In this document: positions 36,733 through 44,552 of the stretch, in pieces | Numbering within the stretch: the first letter of the stretch is position 1 | Layout of the letters: the number at the start of each line of letters is the position of its first letter | NCBI RefSeq assembly: GCF_030503875.2 | Contig: NZ_CP129968.2 | Location: 1,514,001 to 1,578,000 of the forward strand | Source: Marivirga arenosa | GTDB lineage: Bacteria > Bacteroidota > Bacteroidia > Cytophagales > Cyclobacteriaceae | Direction: 5' to 3' | DNA length: 64,000 nucleotides | Translations under genes and position numbers: made by a program | The notes under the pieces: model-generated | Told to the model about the DNA's origin: nothing | The model's input: the letters and a program-made list of their open reading frames with translations, nothing else | The model's database searches: none

Positions 36733-36773
36733 ACCCTAGCTTGAGGTTTCCAATCTTTAGTCTAGGGTTTTTT
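36733..36773 (+). terminator. Terminator after first YfiR-like gene
   Basis: ACCCTAG (36733-36739) pairs with CTAGGGT (36762-36768) and is followed by TTTTT. The loop is long (22 bases) with partial internal pairing. Confidence 0.6.
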
Positions 36774-36912
36774 GTGTTAAATGAAACTTAACTAAGTATA
36801 AATTGAATTTATTTTATGTTTCGATAGAAATGGTATCTTTATCGTTAGAATGAATATAAATTTATGATGAAATGTGTTAATATTGAACTGTAGAATACAA
36901 ATGCTAGGAGAT

Positions 36913-37437
36913 ATGAAACGAACTTCAAAAATATTAGCTCTATTACTTTTTGTGATAGTGGGCTTCAATACGTTCAATGTGAAGGCTCAAAGACCTATTC
37001 ATGAACTGCATTCTATGTTAATTTTTAATTTTATTAAGTACATAGAATGGCCAGATGATACAAAGTCAGGAGAGTTTGTGATTGCTGTTTATGGGGATGA
37101 TGACGTTTACACACAACTAAGTAATCTTTATAATCAAAGAAGTATTAAAGGACAAACTGCTTCCGTTGTGAAAGTAAGCGATGTGGCAAGTATAAATAAT
37201 GCTCATTTAGTATATGTTTCCGATTCAATGAGTAAAGACTTTGATGATATACTTTCAAAATACGATACTAAACCAACAGTTATTGTTACTGATAAATCAG
37301 GTTTAGGAAAAAAAGGATCTTCAATTAACTTTAGAGAAGTAGGAGGTAAGTTAAAATTTGAGATTAATAAGGCTACTTTTGATAATAGTAATTTAAAAAT
37401 ATCATCTCAATTACTTAATATGGGTATTGTTATTTAA
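36913..37437 (+). CDS. YfiR-like (DUF4154) periplasmic protein, second copy
   Basis: A 174-residue paralog of the previous gene. ATG 36913 starts directly with a signal peptide ending about VKAQ (26); frames reaching further upstream add no conserved sequence. It shares HELHSMLIFNFIKYIEWPDD, the GDDDVYTQL region, TDKSGLGKKGSSINF and GKLKFEINKA with its neighbour. The tandem arrangement suggests duplication followed by divergence. Its partner is unknown. Confidence 0.85.
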   Translation: MKRTSKILALLLFVIVGFNTFNVKAQRPIHELHSMLIFNFIKYIEWPDDTKSGEFVIAVYGDDDVYTQLSNLYNQRSIKGQTASVVKVSDVASINNAHLVYVSDSMSKDFDDILSKYDTKPTVIVTDKSGLGKKGSSINFREVGGKLKFEINKATFDNSNLKISSQLLNMGIVI

Positions 37438-37460
37438 AAAAATAGAAAAAACATTTGATG

Positions 37461-37493
37461 AAAAGCTTCGTCCTTCTGGATGAAGCTTTTTTT
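37461..37493 (+). terminator. Terminator after second YfiR-like gene
   Basis: Stem AAGCTTCGTCC / GGATGAAGCTT (one G-T pair), loop TTCT, then a run of seven T. Confidence 0.9.
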
Positions 37494-37519
37494 GTTTCAA
37501 GCATATTCAAAATATTTTT

Positions 37520-38314
37520 ATGGCTATTTTTCAAGATCAAATTGGCAATTCCATTGAACTCAATACTAGACCGAAAAGAATAATATCTTTAGTGCCTTCT
37601 ATTACAGAATTTTTAAGTGATATTAATCTTGATAAAGAAGTGGTTGGGATTACCAAATTTTGTGTACATCCTAAAACTTGGTTAAAGGAAAAAGCTGTAT
37701 TAGGAGGCACTAAACAGCAACATATTGATCAAATAAAGGATTTGAAACCTGATTTAATCATAGCCAATAAGGAAGAAAATACTAAAGATTATGTTGATCA
37801 ATTAGCTGATATTTGCCCCATATATGTAAGTGAAGTAAATGATTTTGATTCTTCGATTGAAATGATGCTTTCAATAGGGAAAATAACGGATAAAGAAGAT
37901 GAGTCTAATAGATTAGTTGAATATATTAAAAAAGAATTTGACTCCTTAAGTATACCTAATCAGCAAACTAAAGTAGCTTATTGTATATGGAAAAATCCAT
38001 GGATGTGGGCAGGGTCTGCTAACTACATTTCAAATATGTTAGAATTATGTGGTTTCAAAAATGTGATTGATATTCATCGTTATCCTGAAATTTCAATGGA
38101 TGATATTATCAATAAAAAACCTGAATTAGTTTTTCTTTCATCTGAACCCTTTCCATTTAAGGAAGAGCATATTTCAGAACTTAAAAAACAATATCCAAAT
38201 ACCAATTTTAAAATTGTTGATGGGGAGATGTTCAGTTGGTATGGAAGTAGAATGCTAAAACTTCCAAATTATGCTCAATTATTGCTCAGTGAGATTGAAT
38301 CCGAAACGATTTAA
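37520..38314 (+). CDS. Helical-backbone metal receptor family, BtuF-like
   Basis: A 264-residue protein with the cluster A-1/A-2 (BtuF/FhuD) binding-protein fold: RPKRIISLVPSITEFLSDI, VVGITKFCVHP, KDLKPDLIIANKEE and WYGSRMLKLPNYAQLL. It has no signal peptide or lipobox, so it would stay in the cytoplasm, unlike a true transporter component. Homologs of this form are common in Bacteroidota with no assigned role. The last 36 bases overlap the end of aroA on the other strand. Confidence 0.75.
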   Translation: MAIFQDQIGNSIELNTRPKRIISLVPSITEFLSDINLDKEVVGITKFCVHPKTWLKEKAVLGGTKQQHIDQIKDLKPDLIIANKEENTKDYVDQLADICPIYVSEVNDFDSSIEMMLSIGKITDKEDESNRLVEYIKKEFDSLSIPNQQTKVAYCIWKNPWMWAGSANYISNMLELCGFKNVIDIHRYPEISMDDIINKKPELVFLSSEPFPFKEEHISELKKQYPNTNFKIVDGEMFSWYGSRMLKLPNYAQLLLSEIESETI

Positions 38315-39529
38315 ATCTTCCCAAAACGAGGGATAAGATTTATTTACAACCTCAACATCCAAAATTGAAATGTCATGAAGCATGGCTAATGGAGCAAACC
38401 CCATAGCCATTCTATGGTCTTCATAAGTTGCAATTTCAAGGCCTTGTCTAAACTTGAAATTATTGGAATCCATCATCCAATGTGAATCATTTAGTTCTTT
38501 TAATTCTACACTAAATTTTGCTAATTCTTGGGTTAAGGCAACAACTCTATCTGTTTCCTTTATTTTTAGACTTTCAAGGCCAGTCATTTTCATATTAATA
38601 CCTAATGCTGCTGCACAAGGTAATATCGTTTGAGCCAAGTCAGGAAACTTCTTAAAATCTATAGTTAGATTAGCTTTAATATTGGTCGATACTTTTTCAA
38701 GAATTAGTTGAGTATCATCAAATGAATATTTTACACCAAAATCCTTTGTAATTTCTTTTATGATACTATCTCCTTGGAAGCTTTTTTCTTTTAAACCGGT
38801 TAATATCACTTTCTTTCCTATATCAGATAATGCAATAATTGAAAACCAATAGCTTGCCGCTGACCAGTCAGTTTCCACTGATATATTAGAATTTTGATAT
38901 TCTTGAGCTTGAATTGAAATCTTATTCTCATTAAAAGTATGTTCAATTCCAGCTAGCTTCATTAAACCCAAGGTCATATCAATATAAGGTTTGCTGAAAA
39001 TTGGTGTTTTTATGCTTATTTCTAGCCCATTTTTTAATTTTGGTGCAATCATAAGTAAAGCAGAAATGTATTGACTACTAATATTGCCTGGAATTGAAAT
39101 TTGATTGGTTTTTTGCTCTTTAAATGATTCGATTTTTAAGGGAGGGAACCCTTCTTCTTTTATATATTCTATACTGGCTCCACTTTTTTGTAATGCTTCT
39201 ACTAAAATTTTAATTGGTCTTTTTTGCATTCTTTCTGTTCCTGTAATGCACACTTCTTGTGTAGTAGATATTGCTAAATAGGCAGTGAGAAAACGCATAG
39301 CAGTGCCTGCATCTAAAACATCAAATTCTTTAAGATTATTTTTTTCCTTTAATAATTTTATTAGAGTTTGAGTGTCTCTTGCTTTTGATAAATTAGAAAT
39401 ATTAATTTTATCATTCGATAGGGCTTTCATAATCAATAAGCGATTCGATTCGCTTTTCGAACTAGGAGGATTTATCAATGATATGTCCGGACTGGACGAA
39501 TAATTATATCTTTTTATAAAATAATTCAA
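38279..39529 (-). CDS. aroA: 3-phosphoshikimate 1-carboxyvinyltransferase (EPSP synthase)
   Basis: A 416-residue EPSP synthase. Substrate motifs: SKSESNR (Lys, Ser and Arg that bind shikimate-3-phosphate), DAGTAMRF (the usual NAGTAxR with Asn to Asp), KRPI, and near the C-terminus KETDR and EDHRMAMGFAP. It joins shikimate-3-phosphate and PEP. It lies about 300 bases beyond aroB on the same strand, with a small plus-strand gene between, so it probably has its own promoter. Its 3' end overlaps the metal-receptor-like gene by 36 bases. Confidence 0.92.
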   Translation of the reverse strand: MNYFIKRYNYSSSPDISLINPPSSKSESNRLLIMKALSNDKINISNLSKARDTQTLIKLLKEKNNLKEFDVLDAGTAMRFLTAYLAISTTQEVCITGTERMQKRPIKILVEALQKSGASIEYIKEEGFPPLKIESFKEQKTNQISIPGNISSQYISALLMIAPKLKNGLEISIKTPIFSKPYIDMTLGLMKLAGIEHTFNENKISIQAQEYQNSNISVETDWSAASYWFSIIALSDIGKKVILTGLKEKSFQGDSIIKEITKDFGVKYSFDDTQLILEKVSTNIKANLTIDFKKFPDLAQTILPCAAALGINMKMTGLESLKIKETDRVVALTQELAKFSVELKELNDSHWMMDSNNFKFRQGLEIATYEDHRMAMGFAPLAMLHDISILDVEVVNKSYPSFWEDLNRFGFNLTEQ

Positions 39530-39602
39530 AATAATCTTAAATAATTTAAACTGTTTTTATTTCTTCAGCGTTTAATTCTTATCAACTTTAAAATTATACT
39601 AT

Positions 39603-39836
39603 ATGAGTGCAACGAGTAAATCAATTTTTTCTTTTCTAGCTGGAGCTGCAACAGTAGTGGCTGCTGGAGCTTTTCTTAGCAGTAAAAATGGTAAAAAAGT
39701 AAAGAAAAACGTAGTAAACAGATTACGCAACTTCAAAAAAGAAACACAGGAAAATATTAATACCGATTGGTTCAATGATATTAGTGATTCTGCTTTACAT
39801 AGCGCTAGAACATTTCGAAAAAAAGTAAAACTATAA
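39603..39836 (+). CDS. YtxH-like small protein
   Basis: A 77-residue protein with a glycine/alanine-rich hydrophobic N-terminus (SFLAGAATVVAAGAFLSSKNGKKVKK, about 10-35) and a basic amphipathic tail, the layout of YtxH family proteins. A minus-strand reading over the same bases was rejected because it has no coherent family. It overlaps the 3' end of aroB by 6 bases. It may be a membrane-associated stress protein; the role is unknown. Confidence 0.65.
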   Translation: MSATSKSIFSFLAGAATVVAAGAFLSSKNGKKVKKNVVNRLRNFKKETQENINTDWFNDISDSALHSARTFRKKVKL

Positions 39837-40847
39837 TACTTCATTTAAGGCACTTTCAAGTAAAATTTCATCAATCTCTATATTGTAAGTAGCCTGGCCT
39901 AATGTTTTTAATAAGCTCATATTGAGTTTACCATTATCATTTTTTTTATCCTGCAAACAAAGCCCTTTTAATTCATCAAAAGAGGCTTTTTTTATTTTTG
40001 GTTTATCATATAGCTTACTCAGTTCACCTTTGATTAACCTATAATCTTCAGAAGAAATGAATCCTTTTTTAAAGCTTAAAAAAGCCTCTGCTATCATTCC
40101 ATTACCAATGGCTTCGCCATGTAGTAATTCATTTTCAGAACTTAATAAATGAGATTCAATAGCGTGCCCTATGGTGTGACCAAAATTTAATATTTTTCTT
40201 AATCCCTTTTCTTGCGGGTCAGCCTCTACCACTGACTTTTTAATATCAACTGATTTTTTAATTAATTGATTATCTACAGTTTTATAACCTTGATTTAAAC
40301 ATTCATTCCAATGCTTAAAATCAGCAATTAATCCATGTTTTAACATTTCAGCAAAGCCAGATTTTAGTTGCCTTTCATCTAATGATTCATGAAATAAAGA
40401 GTCAATTAATACAGCCTCTGCATTGCAGAATAGCCCAATGTGGTTTTTAAAACCGTTAAAATCTATTCCAGTTTTAGCACCTACACTTGCATCTACTTGT
40501 GCTAAAAGTGTAGTAGGAATATTGATGAATTTTATACCTCTTTTATAAGTTCCGGCACAAAATCCACCCATATCTGTAATTACTCCACCACCAAGATTAA
40601 TCAATAAACTTCTCCGGTCTGCTTGTGCCTCAGTCAGGGAATTCCAAATATGAGTGCAACTTTCTAGAGTTTTATTTTTTTCACCTGAGTTTATTTGAAT
40701 TATATTATGTTTCCCTATATGTTCAGTTATTAAAGGGTAACAATGCTTATGTGTATTTTCATCTACTAAAACAAAGAGTTTTGAAAAATCTGTTTTAGAT
40801 AAAATGCTACTTATAAAACCAATGTTTTTAAAATATACTTTACTCAT
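39831..40847 (-). CDS. aroB: 3-dehydroquinate synthase
   Basis: A 338-residue aroB. NAD and metal binding: GGGVITDMGGFCAGTYKRGI, PTTLLAQVDASVGAKTGID, FGHTIGHAIES (zinc His) and HGEAIGNGM (zinc His). It converts DAHP to 3-dehydroquinate. It overlaps the upstream DAHP synthase gene by 4 bases (ATGA), so the two form an operon under the leader-peptide attenuator. It is somewhat shorter than E. coli AroB (362), with the core intact. Confidence 0.93.
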   Translation of the reverse strand: MSKVYFKNIGFISSILSKTDFSKLFVLVDENTHKHCYPLITEHIGKHNIIQINSGEKNKTLESCTHIWNSLTEAQADRRSLLINLGGGVITDMGGFCAGTYKRGIKFINIPTTLLAQVDASVGAKTGIDFNGFKNHIGLFCNAEAVLIDSLFHESLDERQLKSGFAEMLKHGLIADFKHWNECLNQGYKTVDNQLIKKSVDIKKSVVEADPQEKGLRKILNFGHTIGHAIESHLLSSENELLHGEAIGNGMIAEAFLSFKKGFISSEDYRLIKGELSKLYDKPKIKKASFDELKGLCLQDKKNDNGKLNMSLLKTLGQATYNIEIDEILLESALNEVL

Positions 40848-41947
40848 ATAATAGTTAAAGGCTCTACAGCCTCGTTTGCAATTTGTTTTTCTTGCCTTTT
40901 GATTGATTCATCATGGATTGCAATGAGTAAGCTCTTCATAAATTTTTCACTCATATCTTTTTTTATACCTAGTTTCGTTCTACTGTCCAAAACATCTTGC
41001 CATCTGCCGCCTTGAAAAACCGATAAATCGTGAGCTTTTTTGTATGCACCTACTTGATCAATCAAATGAAATCGATCTGAAAGTAAATCTATTAGTTTTT
41101 GGTCAATATGATCGATAGATTCTCTCATTTCTTTTAAATTTTCAGGAATCTGATTTTCAAAATCAATTCTTTCTCTAAAAGAGATTTCTTTTAGAATGGT
41201 TAATAATTGCTCAGGATTTAATTGCTGTCGAGCATCTGACCAAGCTGCCTCCGGATTAGGATGCGTTTCTATCATCAAGCCATCCATTCCGAAATTCAAT
41301 GCTCTTTGTGCTACATCAAAAATCATTTCAGACTTTCCTGCAATATGACTAGGGTCATTAATGATTTCTAAATCGGGTAATTCTAATTTAAGCTGCATCG
41401 CTAAATTCCAATTAGGTTTATTGCGATATATTTTGTCGTAAGGATCTGCAAAGCCTCTATGAATAGCAGCTAGTTTATTTATCCCCACTTTATTCATTCT
41501 TTCTAAGGCTCCTATCCATAATGCTAAGTCAGGATTTATTGGATTTTTAACCATTACAGGTATGTCAACTCCTTGAAGTGAGTCAGCAATTTCTTGCACA
41601 GAAAAAGGATTTACAGTAGTTCTTGCTCCAATCCATAAAACATCAATACCATGTTTTAAAGCTGATTCTACATGAGCCGCTTTGGCTACTTCAACACATA
41701 CGGGTATGTTTAAACGATTTTTAACCTTTTGAAGCCAGGGTAAGGCTTGGTGGCCAAGTCCTTCAAAATTACCAGGTCGGGTTCTTGGCTTCCATATGCC
41801 TGCACGGAACATTCCTATCTGAGGTTCGCGCTCAAAGCTATTGCATAAATCATCAATTTGTTTTTCAGTTTCAACAGAACAAGGGCCGGCAATAATTACG
41901 TGTTTGCCTAAGCCAAGGCCCCAATTTTTCATTTTAAGTGTTTTCAT
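40844..41947 (-). CDS. Bifunctional DAHP synthase / chorismate mutase (copy 1)
   Basis: A 367-residue fusion. The N-terminal DAHP synthase part (about 1-260; GPCSVETEKQ, FRAGIWKPRTRPGNFEG, LWIGARTTVNPFSVQEIAD, NPINPDLALWIGALERM, NDPSHIAGK) makes DAHP from PEP and erythrose-4-phosphate. The C-terminal type II chorismate mutase (about 268-355; IDHIDQKLIDLLSDRF) directs chorismate to prephenate. A promoter, a Phe/Tyr-rich leader peptide and a terminator lie just upstream, so expression is likely controlled by attenuation. aroB follows. Confidence 0.93.
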   Translation of the reverse strand: MKTLKMKNWGLGLGKHVIIAGPCSVETEKQIDDLCNSFEREPQIGMFRAGIWKPRTRPGNFEGLGHQALPWLQKVKNRLNIPVCVEVAKAAHVESALKHGIDVLWIGARTTVNPFSVQEIADSLQGVDIPVMVKNPINPDLALWIGALERMNKVGINKLAAIHRGFADPYDKIYRNKPNWNLAMQLKLELPDLEIINDPSHIAGKSEMIFDVAQRALNFGMDGLMIETHPNPEAAWSDARQQLNPEQLLTILKEISFRERIDFENQIPENLKEMRESIDHIDQKLIDLLSDRFHLIDQVGAYKKAHDLSVFQGGRWQDVLDSRTKLGIKKDMSEKFMKSLLIAIHDESIKRQEKQIANEAVEPLTII

Positions 41948-41973
41948 ATTCTTTCAGTTTAGATTTTGAGCAT

Positions 41974-42004
41974 AAAAAAAGCCCGACTCTTGCGAACCGG
42001 GCTT
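41974..42004 (-). terminator. Attenuator terminator upstream of DAHP synthase
   Basis: On the minus strand AAGCCCG pairs with CGGGCTT around a 12-base loop, followed by a run of seven U (41980-41974). It lies between the leader peptide stop and the DAHP synthase start, where a terminator only makes sense as a conditional attenuator. Confidence 0.8.
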
Positions 42005-42031
42005 GTAGTATGATTTAGTTTAGATTAGTAG

Positions 42032-42112
42032 TTACATAACATGACAAGGACCAACTCGCTGAAGCGGGCTATAATAAAAGTAAAAATAAAATCGTCCTTG
42101 TAAATTTCTCAT
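42032..42112 (-). CDS. Phe/Tyr-rich leader peptide of the DAHP synthase operon
   Basis: A 26-residue open frame (ATG 42112, TAA 42032-42034) whose middle reads GRFYFYFYYSP, that is seven consecutive Phe or Tyr codons. It lies between a perfect Bacteroidota promoter and a terminator, upstream of DAHP synthase/chorismate mutase, the step feedback-controlled by Phe and Tyr. In the RNA, ACAAGGAC (42101-42094) can pair with GTCCTTGT (42050-42043), enclosing the codon run. The predicted start of transcription is within about 2 bases of the ATG, so the peptide may be translated from a leaderless message. Confidence 0.8.
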   Translation of the reverse strand: MRNLQGRFYFYFYYSPLQRVGPCHVM

Positions 42113-42116
42113 GCTT

Positions 42117-42146
42117 CAAATGTATAATTCGATTTTCTTAAAACAA
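42117..42146 (-). promoter_or_regulatory. Promoter of the DAHP synthase leader
   Basis: On the minus strand TTG (42146-42144), 19 bases, then TACATTTG (42124-42117): an exact match to the Bacteroidota TTG-N19-TAnnTTTG promoter. It places the transcript start at about 42114, next to the leader ATG. Confidence 0.8.
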
Positions 42147-42211
42147 AATAAAATTTTATAAAAAATATAATAATAGATGAAAAATTCATCTATCTAACGT
42201 TTGTTAGCTTT

Positions 42212-42219
42212 TATATTTG
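42212..42219 (+). promoter_or_regulatory. -7 element upstream of SRPBCC gene
   Basis: TATATTTG, 82 bases before the ATG at 42301; an inverted repeat CTAAC-GTTT-GTTAG (42194-42207) lies just ahead of it and could be an operator. Confidence 0.4.
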
Positions 42220-42300
42220 GTGGTAATTATCTTCTGCAGATTATAAGATTTTACCGATAATTAATTACATTGGTATAGGTTTTAATTTAATGCCATTATC

Positions 42301-42843
42301 ATGAAAGTTTTAAAAATTATAGGATTTACAGTTGTTGCAATTATTGTAGCCTTACTATTAATTGCTGCAGTAGCTGAAAATGATTATGCAGTTGAAAGAG
42401 AGATTATAGTTAATGAACCGAAAGATAAAGTCTTCGAATACATAAAGTATTTAAAGAATCAGGATAATTGGAGTAGGTGGGCAAGTGCTGATCCTAATAT
42501 GAAAAAATCATTTTCAGGTACTGACGGACAGGTTGGTTTTGTTTCAGCTTGGGATAGCGATAATGAAGAAGTAGGTAAAGGAGAGCAAGAAATTACTAAA
42601 ATTATAGAAGGGGAAAGAGTAGAAACAGAATTAAGATTTATTGAGCCATTTGAATCCACTGAAATGGCCTATATGGCAGTTGAAGAAATAGAAGCTGGAA
42701 AAACAAAAGTAATATGGGGATTTGAAGGGAGTATGGATTATCCGATGAATTTACTATTGCTGACTATGGATTTTGATGCCATGCTAGGAGCAGATTTTGA
42801 ATACGGCTTAGGAAATTTAAAAGATATTTTAGAATCAGAATAA
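42301..42843 (+). CDS. SRPBCC family protein with membrane anchor
   Basis: A 180-residue protein with one N-terminal membrane segment (about 5-26) followed by a START/SRPBCC (polyketide cyclase-like) domain: YAVEREIIVNEPKDKVFEYIKYLKNQDNWSRW, then GFVSAWDSDNEEVGKGEQEI. These domains hold a hydrophobic ligand in a deep cavity. It is alone on the plus strand within the aromatic cluster; no link to it is implied. Its terminator is shared with the convergent gene. Confidence 0.75.
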   Translation: MKVLKIIGFTVVAIIVALLLIAAVAENDYAVEREIIVNEPKDKVFEYIKYLKNQDNWSRWASADPNMKKSFSGTDGQVGFVSAWDSDNEEVGKGEQEITKIIEGERVETELRFIEPFESTEMAYMAVEEIEAGKTKVIWGFEGSMDYPMNLLLLTMDFDAMLGADFEYGLGNLKDILESE

Positions 42844-42850
42844 TATAATT

Positions 42851-42887
42851 ACTACATTTTCATTCAGGCAAAGAATGAAAATGTAGT
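42851..42887. terminator. Bidirectional terminator between convergent genes
   Basis: A 15-base perfect stem ACTACATTTTCATTC / GAATGAAAATGTAGT with a 7-base loop, overlapping the last codons of the prephenate dehydratase gene. Confidence 0.75.
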
Positions 42888-43403
42888 TTCATTTTTTCTT
42901 TTATTAGGTATCTGAGCTAATATCTCTAGATTATAAAACTTCGCAGTTTCTGCATGGCAAATAGCTCCTGCTTTTTCAATATTTTCATTTGCTAATTTCT
43001 GTGCTGCTTCTGATGTGCTTGAGCAACTTATTAGCTCAGCACCTGAAAGTTTTTCGTTAATAAACCTTTTACTCTGGCTAATCGCCTTTTCATGAGAGTA
43101 AATTTTATCAATATCATTTAGGTTGGTCTTTTTTATCCCAGCAATACATAAATGAACTTCATAGTCCATTTCATCCAATTGATTATAGTTTCGGTTAATC
43201 TCATTTTCATGATTCTCAATTAAACCAGTATTGGAATTATATATGGCAATCCAGCCCAGATTCCCTGCTTTTACAGCTTCAAAAATTCCACCGAAGCTTT
43301 TACAGAATTCAATTTCGCTTTCTCCACCTAAATATTCTTTGCAGGAAAGGTGATGGAATGACCCCTCGGGACCTAAAGTATATACTTTCTTTTTATTCTT
43401 CAT
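42864..43403 (-). CDS. Prephenate dehydratase-like protein without ACT domain
   Basis: A 179-residue protein covering only the prephenate dehydratase catalytic domain: YTLGPEGSFHHLSCKEYLGG at the start, IYSHEKAISQSKRFI in the middle and NETTFSFF at the end. The conserved T-R-F is T173-T174-F175 here, with the Arg replaced. The ACT domain that senses Phe in normal PheA is missing. It overlaps the upstream DAHP synthase/chorismate mutase gene by 11 bases. It may be a deregulated dehydratase or a modified paralog, and the Arg change makes catalysis uncertain. Confidence 0.75.
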   Translation of the reverse strand: MKNKKKVYTLGPEGSFHHLSCKEYLGGESEIEFCKSFGGIFEAVKAGNLGWIAIYNSNTGLIENHENEINRNYNQLDEMDYEVHLCIAGIKKTNLNDIDKIYSHEKAISQSKRFINEKLSGAELISCSSTSEAAQKLANENIEKAGAICHAETAKFYNLEILAQIPNKRKNETTFSFFA

Positions 43404-44463
43404 TATATATTTCTGTCTGAATTCTTATAGATTCATCATGGATATCTTGATAGATTGATTTTATAAAATCTGCATCTAAATGTAATTTTTTAGCCCATAC
43501 TGGTCTGTTTTCAATGATTTTATTCCATCGATCTAATTGGAAAATGGCTACGTTTTTCTCTTTTTTATATTGCCCAATCTTTTTAACCAATTCAAGTCTT
43601 CTTGATAGAACTTCTAATAATTCTTTATCCGTTTCATCTATTTGATCTCGAATCCCTTCTAACTCGTTTTTAAAATCTTTATTTGGGAAACTCTTTTCTC
43701 TGATTTTTATAGAGTCAAGCATCTCTTTCAATGCTTTAGGAGTTAATTGCTGAGCAGCATCACTCCAAGCTTCGTTAGGTGATCGGTGAGACTCTATAAT
43801 TAATCCGTCATACTGTAAATCCATCGCTTTTTGAGCAATTTCAAATAGTAATTCTCTTTTCCCAGCAATATGACTAGGGTCATTAATTAATAGTAAATCA
43901 GGAAAGTTTGATTTTAATTCAATAGGGATTTGCCATAAAGGAATATTCCTATAAATACTTTCTTGATATGTAGAAAATCCACGATGGATCGCACCCAGTT
44001 TTTTTATCCCTACCGCATCAAATCTTTCTAATGCTCCCATCCATAATGCCAAATCAGGATTGATGGGATTTTTAATTAAAATTGGTTTGTCCTCAACGCC
44101 TCTTACAGCATCGGCTATTTCTTGAACATTGAAGGGATTAACGGTGGTTCTGGCCCCAACCCATAAAATATCAATATCATTTTTAAGTGCTAATTCAACG
44201 TGTTCAGCTGAAGCTACTTCTATTGCAAATTGAATATGAGGAAATTTTTCTTTTGCTTTTTTTATCCAAGGGAAAGCAATTTTCCCAACTCCTTCAAAGC
44301 TATTTGGCCGAGTTCTAGGTTTCCATACTCCAGCTCTTATAGTATCAAATCCATTATCTACCAATTGTGTAACGGTGTCAAGTAATTGATCCTCAGTTTC
44401 TGCACTACAAGGCCCTGTTATAATCCAGGGTTTCTTATCAGAATACCAATTTTTTATCTTCAT
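43393..44463 (-). CDS. Bifunctional DAHP synthase / chorismate mutase (copy 2)
   Basis: A 356-residue paralog of the fusion at 40844. DAHP synthase part: GPCSAETEDQ, RAGVWKPRTRPNSFEG, LWVGARTTVNPFNVQEIAD, NPINPDLALWMGALERF, NDPSHIAGK. Chorismate mutase part: IRDQIDETDKELLEVLSRRLELVKKIGQYK (about 258-345). Residues shared with copy 1 are dense, so it is a duplication. No leader peptide is visible before it, and the space to the proline dehydrogenase start is only about 90 bases. It is transcribed with the dehydratase. Confidence 0.92.
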   Translation of the reverse strand: MKIKNWYSDKKPWIITGPCSAETEDQLLDTVTQLVDNGFDTIRAGVWKPRTRPNSFEGVGKIAFPWIKKAKEKFPHIQFAIEVASAEHVELALKNDIDILWVGARTTVNPFNVQEIADAVRGVEDKPILIKNPINPDLALWMGALERFDAVGIKKLGAIHRGFSTYQESIYRNIPLWQIPIELKSNFPDLLLINDPSHIAGKRELLFEIAQKAMDLQYDGLIIESHRSPNEAWSDAAQQLTPKALKEMLDSIKIREKSFPNKDFKNELEGIRDQIDETDKELLEVLSRRLELVKKIGQYKKEKNVAIFQLDRWNKIIENRPVWAKKLHLDADFIKSIYQDIHDESIRIQTEIYNEE

Positions 44464-44526
44464 AAATTTTTTCTAAAATGTCGCAAGTTAATCAATTTAA
44501 CAAAAAGCGTGTGACATCGTTTTTGT

Positions 44527-44534
44527 TATATTTG
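44527..44534 (+). promoter_or_regulatory. -7 element upstream of proline dehydrogenase
   Basis: TATATTTG, ending 18 bases before the ATG at 44553. No TTG at the standard distance. Confidence 0.45.
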
Positions 44535-44552
44535 CGGACTTAAAATTATTTT

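Noticed and set aside
39599..39844. Minus-strand frame over the YtxH-like gene
   Set aside because: The plus-strand reading has a recognisable YtxH-like layout; the minus reading has none.
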